Of a stretch of DNA of 35,067 bases, positions 23,357 through 33,300 are shown piece after piece. The stretch comes from Apostichopus parvimensis. Taxonomy: Eukaryota; Echinodermata; Holothuroidea; Aspidochirotida; Stichopodidae. The stretch's first letter is position 1; each line of letters opens with the position of its first letter. The stretch is taken from NCBI GenBank assembly GCA_000934455.1, contig KN884835.1:104948-140014 (forward strand), written 5' to 3'. Position numbers and translations under genes: made by a program. The notes beneath the pieces were generated by a model, which did no database searches, had not been told where the DNA came from, and worked only from the letters and a program-made list of their open reading frames with translations.

Positions 23357-23832
23357 GTGAGTACCTTTTTTCATTCTTATTTCATTTCAAATATCTTCTT
23401 AATTCTATCATATGGATACGTCTGGCAGACATAACTCATTGTAGGTCTACATTGAGGTTTTGATCGTGCCCGTCAGCGTTGTGTCGATGTTTTTCTTTGT
23501 TCCGTATAATACGTAGTATACCGAAAGTATATGGAGTATTGAAAGATTTCGATGTATGATTAACAGTGCTTGTAAATATTTACCGATCTTGAGAACACAT
23601 TAAATAAAACCAGGACCTTATCGAGTAGATGCTTCATGTCAAGGTTCGGCTGCACTCAATGCTCCTACTTTGTTCTAAACCACGTTTACTTTCTACGACA
23701 GACAATTGTCAGATCACTGTCAGGTTTTAGAGTAATTGCAATCTGCAAATACATATTATTATGTGAGACAAATCAGGTCACATTAAGCTAATTAAATGAT
23801 ATTTCTAAGTAGTGGTTTGCTTCATTCCTAAG

Positions 23833-23937
23833 GTGATCAGCAAGAGACAGATGAATGGACATCGTTTATTCGTTGCATACGTCAGCTTCCCTCGCAAACT
23901 AATATCGTAAAACTACTAGGGCAATGTGTCCGAGTTG
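23833..23937 (+). CDS. locus B exon 11: kinase alpha-C and beta-4
   Basis: The 105 bp phase 1-1 exon encodes EWTSFIRCIRQLPSQTNIVK then LLGQCVRVG, recognisable as the alpha-C helix followed by the HPNIVxLLGxC motif of tyrosine kinases. The alpha-C Glu that pairs with the catalytic Lys is replaced, with Cys at the aligned site. Confidence 0.75.
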
Positions 23938-24201
23938 GTAAGTTACAATAATGATCCCGCATAGGTATCATGTTTCCTTTTCTTTCACATTCTCTCATAT
24001 GTTTTGTTATCTCAGTTTACATGATACAAACAAAGGCCATGATTTGTTATAGTTTCTCTCTTTTCTTCTTTTTTTCATTCCATTTGCATATCAGTCCGAT
24101 AACAACTGACTAAACTATAAAATGAAGTGAAATATTTTTAAGATATAGTTCAAAACTCTTACTTTATTTATTAATGTGTAAACACATTTCACTATGCACA
24201 G

Positions 24202-24374
24202 ATACCACATATTGCGTTTATGAAGACTTATCATACGGTACCTTGCGGTCTTACTTGGAATCTGAATATGGAGAAAGTTTTCAAAGTTATACCACCTTAG
24301 AACCAGTTCCAAGCAAATTCTTTTCACTGGCTATAGGCGCAACTTTGGGAATGAAACATTAACATCTTCATGGG
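24202..24374 (+). pseudogene. locus B exon 12: kinase hinge to alpha-E, with in-frame TAA
   Basis: The 173 bp exon (phase 1 in, 0 out) encodes VYEDLSYGTLRSYLESEYG (hinge and alpha-D, as in YxxxGNLxxYL) and AIGATLGMKH-TAA-HLHG. In active kinases this reads as a leucine-rich GMxxLxxxxxxHRD stretch. The TAA at 24360-24362 is one base from TTA (Leu), the expected residue type. Because in and out phases differ, skipping this exon would break the frame. Confidence 0.75.
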
Positions 24375-24490
24375 GTATGTACTGTTTGATATTTCATGTA
24401 AAAAACGTTCATATCTGGTTTTATTTAAAACAAAATTACATATTATTTGAGTAATAATGAAGTATTTCTCGTTTACTTTGAATTTGGTAG

Positions 24491-24613
24491 TGGATTCATC
24501 CGGGATTATGCGCACGTAAGGTATTACTGTCTCTAGGAGGGAAGTCTTGTAAGCTGTATGATTTTTGCAGTTCTGAGTTTGCAGGAGAACGGATTGAAGC
24601 CAACATGCAAGAG
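24491..24613 (+). CDS. locus B exon 13: degenerate catalytic loop and DFG
   Basis: The 123 bp phase 0-0 exon encodes WIHPGLCARKVLLS and CKLYDFCSSEF. Against IHRDLAARNVLL, Arg becomes Pro, the catalytic Asp becomes Gly and the metal-binding Asn becomes Lys. Against DFG, the Asp is kept but Gly becomes Cys. The flanking helix residues are well conserved, so the fold is retained. Confidence 0.8.
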
Positions 24614-25098
24614 GTAACATTTCATGAATTGAACACGTTTTATCTCTTTTACAAATAATGATTTCAAAGTTTGAGATACTACTCAGTAACTTGTACACAC
24701 GATGTCATATTTGTTATAGTCTGTCTCTTGGATAATATTTTCTGCATTACTAACCTTAAATATGTGAAAATCATCATATTCTGTAATTATGATATATGCC
24801 TGTTCTTATTTAAATAAATAAGTTACCACTACAGAACTTGCAGGTGTGAAGTTTTCATAAATATAGTCGAACAACACTAATCCGCATGCGTCAGCTCATT
24901 TATTACAATTTAAAGGAAACTTGTCGGATGTCCAATAAATTATTGGTAAGAAAGTAAACTTTCTGCTAGAAATGTATAATTTAATGCATGGAAATAAATA
25001 TAACGAGGGTTATTGGTTTAATCCTTCAACGAATAAAACGTTACAATTTTGTTTAATGTCGTAATATTAAATAATAAAATCTTCACTTGTTTAATTAG

Positions 25099-25207
25099 TG
25101 TAACCCGTATGTGAACATTCCGTCAGAAGTCTTGGCGCACAAAGAGTATACGCAGATGAGTGACATTTGGGCCGTTGGTGTTTTGATATGGGAACTATTT
25201 TCATATG
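25099..25207 (+). CDS. locus B exon 14: kinase activation-segment end and alpha-F
   Basis: The 109 bp exon (phase 0 in, 1 out) encodes IPSEVLAHKEYT and SDIWAVGVLIWELFSYG. The latter matches the tyrosine-kinase SDVWSFGVLLWEIFSYG pattern almost perfectly, including the structural Asp. APE is changed to PSE, keeping the Glu. Confidence 0.85.
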
Positions 25208-25747
25208 GTAAGTAACCCACAATCGTATCGTCGTTCATATTTTGACAAAGTTGCACTTAATACAAACCATTAGTAAATAATTACTGTTAGGTACATGGAA
25301 AAGGCCTCGGCATATATTGCAATAACTAATTAAGCTTATTTAATATTATTAATTATAAATATCCAATCTCAATCCGGTAAGCTACGCTGTTCGTTTGAGA
25401 AAGAATATGAAGTGAACAGAGGGAAAATATTACTGAGATATTAAGGATAATGTGACCACATGTAACTTTTGTTCCATTTACTAAAAAAATGAGTGTAATT
25501 TGGGTAATGGTGGAAATTATTATATGTGCGACTAGCATTTCCAATAGATAAGATATAGTGCATTACTTAAATGACCTTGGATCTAAGTCAAGGACCACAG
25601 CATCCATCAATATAATAGGTCTCCTTTTGAAAATCACAGATTGGGTGGGTGTCTTAGAGTACTTCTTCTGGAGAGCCTGATGTATGTAACAATCTTATTT
25701 ATTTGGTAACAGAACTTCTAAAGTGTAAACAAATTTTTCTTAAATAG

Positions 25748-25835
25748 GTGCTCACCTACCAACACATAAAGAGGTTGCCCAAAACGAAAGCCAGGCCATG
25801 GAATTGTGCAAACCGGAAAAGTGTCCCAAGAATAT
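25748..25835 (+). CDS. locus B exon 15: kinase C-lobe
   Basis: The 88 bp exon (phase 1 in, 2 out) encodes HLPTHKEVAQNESQAMELCK and a PEKCPKN segment, in the position of the tyrosine-kinase RLxxPxxCP region before alpha-H. Confidence 0.75.
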
Positions 25836-26089
25836 GTAAGTTCATGCAATCCCTGTAACCATTTCACCCACACTTTTATTGTTTTCTTATTCCACGGCGA
25901 CAACGGTTCTACCAATCATATAGTGCAGTTTAACATATTATATGCAGCATTGTCAAAGTCGCACTGTGATATTTTCGGATATTAATTGATGTTCCTTGGA
26001 ATATTACTGAAGGATTACTTTTGCTTGAAAATTACTTTCTTAATTCTTACCAAGAAACGTAGATCCTATGTTTTTGTATCTTTATTTAG

Positions 26090-26210
26090 ATATGACGCAA
26101 TACTGGACTCGTGGAAACATGACCCGCGAAGTCGACCTACACTGATGGATTTGGAACACGAAATGACACAAGCCTCTGTATCTTACGCTTTGAATACAAA
26201 TTACAAGGAA
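26090..26210 (+). CDS. locus B exon 16: kinase C-lobe end
   Basis: The 121 bp exon (phase 2 in, 0 out) encodes IYDAILDSWKHDPRSRPTLM, the standard CWxxDPxxRPTF block with the structural Arg kept, then a helix ending NTNYKE at donor GAA|gtatgt. If this donor is ignored the frame runs to TGA at 26250-26252. The spliced form is preferred because the next exon continues in phase. Confidence 0.8.
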
Positions 26211-26558
26211 GTATGTTCTTCCTTTGAAGTTGCTAATATAACTGATCAGTGACAAAAATATGAGTTATTTCCATTGTAGGTGATGCATGACTGCTTGATA
26301 ATTGTGTAGGTTGACCTGACATATTGAAAGGATAAATGCATTACATGTTTTTTTTTTTATATTGTATACTCATCGCTAATTTGTAGTCACAATAATCATA
26401 TTACTGTTAACACTACGTTTTAGCAGTCCGTAGATCATTAATGGAACCTTTTGGGCAAATCCGTTTGTAAATATATGAATGTAACTTGTAGTCACTTTAA
26501 AGATCATGACTAATAACTTCTTTCCTCGAGTTCCAATTATTTGTCATTTTTATCGTAG

Positions 26559-26660
26559 AAAAATACTGTTGATGTGCTAAAGGAAGTAGAAGGAAGACAG
26601 ACAGGGTCCAACATCAAACCTAACGTCTATGATAGACGTATTGTCGACCAGATTACTTAG
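26559..26660 (+). CDS. locus B exon 17: C-terminal tail and stop
   Basis: After acceptor tatcgtag the phase-0 frame encodes KNTVDVLKEVEGRQTGSNIK and then PNVYDRRIVDQIT, ending at TAG 26658-26660. One cytosolic tyrosine lies in NVYDRR. No strong AATAAA follows closely. An ATTAAA at 27079-27084 is a possible polyadenylation signal. Confidence 0.65.
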   Translation, partial: KNTVDVLKEVEGRQTGSNIKPNVYDRRIVDQIT

Positions 26661-27302
26661 AGAAGAAACTGACTTAACTTTGTCTGCGTGCCTCTAAACT
26701 CGCAAGAAAGAAATTATTTTCTCTCTTCATGGCTGTGTCTTAAATTTCCAAAAGAAGGACGCCGAACAAAGTTCATCGTTATTTCATGGCAAAAATCAAT
26801 GTAAATATGAGACGCTCGATTTCATTCTAAAGCTTTCATGTTACTCATCATGTCTCTTTGTTCTGTCGAATTGCTTTCTTTATAAATTTTAATGGTAATG
26901 CTTTGTATAAAAAAACTAAACCCGGAAAAACGTCATGGGGTAGCATTTTAGAACAACAATGTTCATATGTATAACGTTACCATGTAGTTGAACATTAATT
27001 CGGGTCACAAAAATTAAGTTTACCTCCATGATTCCATCATTGGAGCAAGTAGCATACTTACATTTCAACTATTGCTTCATTAAATATCTATTAAATTGCT
27101 CTTAAAATGCTCTAGGCCCATGGTTTTAAGCATGTTTTTCGTATACCTTCTGCAAAATTTAAATCCATAACCTTTAGAATTTAAGACATTCTCAGCTTCG
27201 CTTTTTGTTCCCTTTATCTCAATATATCTTCTTCCAATTAATTGTTGATAATAAGTAAATAACTAAAGGTAATTGAAAGAAATTTAACATTTAAAATTTT
27301 AT
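26661..27302. other. intergenic, presumed 3' UTR then noncoding
   Basis: No exon or element can be supported. It is AT-rich with short A/T runs. Confidence 0.35.
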
Positions 27303-27548
27303 GTTTAAATGACGAATCAGATCACACTTAATGCGTGGTCAGTTTATAATTAATTAAAACACATTGCATGTAAATCTCACTTATGCTTAAATGACTAATC
27401 AGATCACATTTGATGCGTGGTCAGTTTATAATTAATTAAAATACATTGCATGTAAATCTCACTTACGTTTAAATGACAAATCAGTTCACATTTAATGCGT
27501 GGTCAGTTTATAATTAATTAAAATACATTGCATGTAAATATCACTCAG
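27303..27548. repeat. three tandem 82 bp repeats
   Basis: Units start at 27303, 27385 and 27467 (gtttaaatgac, gcttaaatgac, gtttaaatgac). Each is exactly 82 bp and contains gcgtggtcag, ttataattaatta and cattgcatgtaaat. Identity is high with a few substitutions. There are no spacers, so it is a short satellite and not an array of another kind. Confidence 0.9.
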
Positions 27549-29430
27549 CCGTATGTTTCGTTTTTAATGTCAATGGATTGTTAAGTAGATTTCTCTGTGA
27601 TGGTAACATTAAGTTTTTCCAAGGGCTGGCGATATATATGCTCAAACATAGAGCTGGTCCGTCATACCTGCCAGGACATTTCCAGTCAAGAAGTCTCTAT
27701 GCTCAAATGGAAGTATATGATAACGGTTTGTAAGTCGTTTATGATGACTTGCCTTTTCTGTAACTCAGGGGAAATGCTTCAACTTGTCATACGTTTCCTT
27801 GTTCGCTGGTAGGGAACATTGTATGGCCAAGGGCTTGTCTAGCCCTACCCTGAACTTTAAGGAATCATAATAACCGCCACTTTTAAGTAAACAAAAAAAA
27901 ACGTTACTTTTATCGGAGTCAATAAAGTCGACGAATGTTGTTAATTTATGCCATGTTCATTATTTCGGCCTACACTACACATTATTTGTTATACAATTTT
28001 TGTTACAAACAGGTAAGTGTAAATTTAACGCAGTTTAATCCAGTGAAGTCTGTCCATATAACCGTTATAAATGTCTATTCGAGTGTTTTCAAACTATTTT
28101 CTAACATTTAAATTGTTATGAAGTTTCATGAGAAGGAATTAGCTAGAAGTCATTATTTTTTTGTCTGTACCTGTAATTTAGCTATCGTGTAGACACACAC
28201 ACAATTAGTTGAAGCATTTCAAGACTGGGTATCCTGCTGGCTTATTTCCCGTTGGAATAACCATACACACTGAACACAATGACCACCATGTCTTGAATCA
28301 TTTTGTCATAGCCTCCCGCACCCACATTGGTGTTTGCTCTTCTATATATATATTGCACCTTAACAAAGTTCACGTTCAAGTCTGGAAGAATCTGTTTTAT
28401 TAAGATGTACCGTTTAAACAGAATAAAGTCTAAAGTTCAAGTTCCAAATCATCGATAACGCGAAAACAACAGTGTAAAGGATTACATTTGCCTTAAACAC
28501 CTTGTGTTGAGAACGGTATGTGCGTTCCGTTATGACGAAGGTACAGTGCTGCGCATAAAGAGAACGAGACGAATAATACAGCAAAGTAGGGCATGTCTTC
28601 TATTATTTTAATATGTATCGTAAGTCATAAGCTTCCAATAGGCCATATTCACACAGTTAAATTTAGGTTATTGCAAAAGTAGATAGCAACAACACATGTG
28701 TAGCAGGACTTTATCGAACAAATTGACATTTGGATAATTCAGTATAAGTAAAGTCTGCAACGATAAAAGGGATGGCTAATGTGTCTCCTTTGGTGAAATG
28801 ATGAGGCATTCTCCTCAGAAAAGACGTGACCGAATTTCAGATGAATTTTATATTGTTTAATAACCTCCATGAAATGCACAAATAATATGAAGTGGCATCT
28901 CTATCATCAGTAGAAGAAAAACGTTCGACCTAAAGTGTGGATCCAGAGGGTGCGTAGAGTGCACAGTAACGACATTAACCCCCCCCCCCCCCTCCTTTGT
29001 TTTCCTTCAAAGAGACAACTAATCGAGTAGCTTCATTTGCCTCGGAAGGCACCCTTTCTTGTCTAAGATGCTCTTTGTTTCTCGGAGTAAGACTGAATAA
29101 TAAACGAAACACGATACCCCAAAAGTTCTATATTCTAGAAGTATTGTCAACCCACACATTGGGCAAATCATAGAAATGAAACTTCTTCTCAATATCTCCA
29201 GTGATGATAAGTTACGTACGTAAAGATGAGGGGGACATGACCCAAATTTTGATCGTCAGTCGTGGCAAATGGCTCAGTAAGGAAATGTTAGCAGTTAGCA
29301 CTGGAAAAAGTTGACCACTGCCATTGGCATACTCCCCCCCCCCCCCCTCCCCCTCTCACCAGCTCTTTTACAGTTTCACATAAAATATTTATCAGAAGAA
29401 CCTTGTGCTTAGAAGTACTAACAAAGACCT
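27549..29430. other. intergenic, no supported gene
   Basis: Open frames at 27597-27812 and 28209-28403 show no domain and no splice logic. Poly-C tracts lie at about 28979-28992 and 29334-29347. Confidence 0.4.
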
Positions 29431-30165
29431 AATTTATATTGTAAATGTTCTAAAAATGCACCATTTGACGTTTGTTATTAAAACAATTATCCGGACGAGA
29501 CCCCCAAACCTCATATTTAGGTTATGATTAGGTAAAGACTTCCATGACCTCAAAGCAACACCCAATTCTATTATAAATTCCTTTATTCGCCTCTGACTCT
29601 CTGATAAAGGTTCCGACCCCTACCGATATCAATATGGGGAATGTTTTAATTGATTAGTATTTTTTGGCACAACCTTCCAATAAGAGCTACTTATATAAAT
29701 ATTGACCTAAATTATAGTACAAATATGCCTCAAGTTGCACCTTTTGCCTCCTTCTCGCGGGATTACCCCAGCCCTATCATTAATGGGAGTAGGCATCAAT
29801 GGGTGCAATCCTCCTCTATGAAATAATTCACTGAATCAGGCCATCTAATTAAGATCCAATATACTATATAGTTCAGTCGGGGAATCCGTGTGTTTTGTGT
29901 GTTATTTATTACCACAATACTACGTTTAGACATGCTTGTATAAATCTAAATTATACAATAAATATGCCTCCGACTCAACTATTTTACGTTATTTGATTTT
30001 CTGGGAAGAACCCTAGACCACCTATATAACTGTCGACTTCAATGAGCCCAGTACAAACCCCTCCTAGTTAAATGCTTCACTCCTCTCTGGCTATTCCACA
30101 ACATTACAGCCCCTACCTTAATTAGTCGGGAGATGTTTGGAATCACCCCCCCCCCCCCCCCCAAC
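29430..30165. repeat. degenerate ~250 bp tandem units with poly-C tract
   Basis: Around 29432, 29690 and 29936 similar blocks recur: tata-aat, a ctaaattata/caaatatgcctc core, and a pyrimidine-rich segment with cccc runs. Two of them share aaatatgcctc exactly. A C17-like tract ends the region at about 30146-30162. Similarity is low, so the unit boundaries are approximate. Confidence 0.35.
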
Positions 30166-30347
30166 ATCTAAAATCACTGTTAATGATCGGAATAGTTCGT
30201 AATCTTGTTGGAATGCACTCAACTGCTTTCAGTCTGAATGCATTAGAAGGTATTATGACTTCAGCTGGATTTCTCACCTAACATTTTCTACAGCTAATTA
30301 CTAAATTATATTCTATTTACTTGCAGAAATACAACACCGCCGTTAAA

Positions 30348-30399
30348 ATGTCATTATCAGTGTCCTATATCATCGTAATGTTGCTGTTGTCGAGTATCG
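30348..30399 (+). CDS. locus C exon: signal peptide
   Basis: ATG at 30348 gives MSLSVSYIIVMLLLSSI, a short hydrophobic signal peptide ending in phase 1 at G|gttagt. An acceptor (tacttgcag) lies 21 bp upstream of the ATG, so a 5' UTR intron is likely. Confidence 0.65.
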
Positions 30400-33300
30400 G
30401 TTAGTAATATCGTTCATAATTGCATTCAGTAACAAGTTAAAATGATCCAGTTCAATACATGACTCATTTGTACCTTGAAAATATGTAGAAGAGACGACGA
30501 CAAAAGTGAGACAAGAGCAAAACATTAAAATAATGGAATTAGCTTCCTAGACAGGTTTACAAGTACAAACCATTGCGAACACAAGCACGGTTAAGCAAAA
30601 CACAAGGATGTATTCAAATAAATTGTCATTCAATAGATTGAGAGCATTAATAATAAATGTAGAACTACCTTTATGTTAGATTTGCTCTCCCTGTAACACG
30701 ATTTACTGAAATACGTATTTCATGTAAAACATCCAAACACTTATCTTGTTATTTACCAATACCCACAAACTATTAGACATTACGCAGTTCCACCCTAAAC
30801 ACGCTTAACTTGATTATGTTTCTGTCTTATAACTTAAGTTTCTCGAAGACTTTTCTGCTGTTAATTTTAATGTTAACTCATCTTGCAGCCGCTATTAATC
30901 ACGAAGTAATAACAGACTCGCCAAGTTTGTTGCTGAAAGAAGGGCTCGTTGGTAAAATACCGTGTGTTGTTAGAGGCCAAGCGGATTCATACTTTTGGAG
31001 GAAAGGGGAATTATATAACAACATCCGTGAAGTTGCTTCAATTGTTCGTGGGATCTTAGATGATACCTCTGAAAACTTTACTGTCGAAGCAGATGGCAGT
31101 CTCGTCATCAAAAATGTATCTATCAGTGATGAAGGCAGGTATTACTGCAGGATATCATCAAAGGAGAGTCAATGTCACGGAGGCCTAGTCGTTTATGTCG
31201 AGGGTAAATGATTTCTTAAAAAAATAATAGTCGAAAGTAAAATTTATGTTTGACTTGAAAGAGTACACGTGTACTTAACATCCTGATATAATTAATTATA
31301 TTTTCTGACATTGTATATTAGAGGTATTGATAGTTGAAATTGGGACAGTTTCTACCATAAGTTAACTTGACAAAAGCATATGTGACGTCAGCGTTGCACA
31401 CTGAGAACATGTTTTTTCAAGTAGGATATGTTTTTTTTTTCACTTATGACTGTGCCCTGGCATTTGGACAGGGTTACAACTGTGAAATTATCAATAACGT
31501 TATGACTGTAGTGTAAATAAGGGGTTAATCAACGGTCTAGCGTGCGTTACTCACAGGATTAAGGCACGATCGGGGGATAATGCAAGCGATGCACGAGGGC
31601 GGAGCCCGAGTGCATCCAGCGATAGCATTAACACCCGGAGTGCATTAATCATGTGAGTAACGCACGCTAGACCGTTGATTAACCCCGTTCATTCATACAC
31701 TACCATTTGTGTGGGGGAAAAATCATAAACAAAACATTTTTGGTTACATATAACCAAAGATTTATTAGAGTGATGCCCCGTAATTTTACCGTGCGTTACT
31801 CACAGGATTAACCACGGTCAGCTGACCTGAATGGACCAATAGGATTTAGGAATCTTTACTAAGTATGAATGAACAATAAGTTAATACGTAACAATTTGAG
31901 TGTACATTTTAAAGGATCAGAGCGAAATATGAATCTTTTACTTTTTCTTTCTCAATTCGAGAATGCTTGATGCAAGTCAATTATTGTAAAAACAAAGCAT
32001 ATGTTTTAACAAGCTCTTTGAATGTAATTTTGTGTTTTTTGTCAAAAATAAATAAAACATATTAGATTTCACGAATGACAACATTTTAATTTTAAGATAA
32101 AGCTTATAAATGATCAAAGAATAACCACTCGCTAATCTAGTCGAGAATATAGTTTTGAACGATTTTTCTGTGGCACGCTTGTTCAAAACGTTTTGCTTAA
32201 AACAGCATAAAAAACTCAGTTTGATCAAATGTTATGTTTCATTTTCCACCCCACCTACTAGTGTAACATATATAACAGTCAATAATACGTACGAGTTTAA
32301 TAAAGAAGTATATATAAATAAATATTCAGGTGACAATCTAAGTTAAGACTTTCAAATCAGTTAAAGCATTGAACCAATTATTTCACATAACTATTATTGA
32401 TGAAATATCGACAGAGTTTCCCTTTTCTTTCTGTTGGTTATACATTTGAATTCTTTCCAACAGCAATTCGATGTCTATTCAAATATTAAACATTAGAAAA
32501 AAAGACGGATGTAGAATGCTGTGATTTACACAGTCTCGTACCAACTGATGAACATGTGGTATTTAGGAATAAACTTTATCATTCCGCCATCAAAAGAAAT
32601 CGGAACTTCTTGTAATGTAGAGCGTCATTATCGAGGTTCCTAGTGTAACATTTTTTTTTAATTTTTCAAACAGAAACGAGGAAGAATAAGTAGCTTTAAA
32701 CAAAGAGCAAGAGACAGTTTTAATGGTAATATATTTAATTTTTTAAATGTGTAAATCAATAACCGTGTTAGTGCTCCGATGTGATCGGGACGGATTGAAT
32801 ATAGCAATTAATTTACTGTCGAAAAGCAATGTCATTGGACACTTATACGTTATAAAAGGGATTAATTCAACCCTGATAAATGTTTTTAATAACATTTGAA
32901 GCTATTTGAATAAATCCAAGTGTCCGTGCAGCATATGTATTATAATACTTCTTATAACAAGATAGTTTAAAGTACCACTATATACGTTACAGTATTATAC
33001 AGTATAATAATGTTGGTAATTATCATTTGAGGACTAATAACGCATGGATAAAATTGGGCTCATGGTACTTTACTTTTGTTTTCATTCAACATAGACCTAC
33101 TACACGCTATGTAAAAGGGTACCTCTTGGTACGATGCATCAAATAAAAATGGAAAATGTTTCAATGCTAGCATGGATACATGATTTCATTGTATTGAGTG
33201 ATAATTGATACAACTATAGTATTGCAGTTGAGTTGTTTTCTCCCTCTTTATTGTTGCTTCAGGAAAACAAACAAGACATTTTACAGCTGAAGGTAGTTAT

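Larger units (their letters stand above)
16376..26660 (+). pseudogene. locus B: Ig-domain receptor with tyrosine-kinase-like pseudokinase domain
   Basis: Seventeen exons can be chained with consistent phases: 16376-16460, 16615-16929, 17594-17887, 19586-19903, 20567-20857, 21354-21530 (acceptor lost), 21798-21908, 22226-22265, 22908-22969, 23177-23356, 23833-23937, 24202-24374, 24491-24613, 25099-25207, 25748-25835, 26090-26210 and 26559-26660. They total 2694 nt, or 898 codons including the stop. The order is signal peptide, four single-exon Ig domains, stalk, one transmembrane helix, juxtamembrane region, two-lobed tyrosine-kinase-like domain, C-tail. The layout is that of a type I Ig-class receptor tyrosine kinase. 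Catalytic residues are missing (glycine loop, VAIK Lys, alpha-C Glu, HRD Asp and Asn, DFG Gly), so it would not phosphorylate substrates. In-frame TAG at 17827-17829, TAA at 24360-24362 and the missing stalk acceptor indicate a recent pseudogene or null allele. A transcript would give a 211-residue secreted Ig fragment. The exact family is not recognised. Confidence 0.8.

Noticed and set aside
24324-24698. 124-codon minus-strand frame
   Set aside because: It is antisense to well-supported kinase exons 12 and 13 and has no recognisable domain.
26211-26252. Extension of kinase exon 16 to TGA at 26250
   Set aside because: A consensus donor GAA|gtatgt and an in-phase exon at 26559 make the spliced ending more likely. 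The unspliced ending stays possible as an isoform.
27303-27548. CRISPR-like array
   Set aside because: The 82 bp repeats abut without spacers in a eukaryotic context, so this is a short tandem satellite.
32261-32329. Candidate exon after acceptor cacctactag containing VTYITVNNTYEF
   Set aside because: The protein-like frame requires a phase incompatible with the preceding Ig exon, and the compatible frame starts with a stop.
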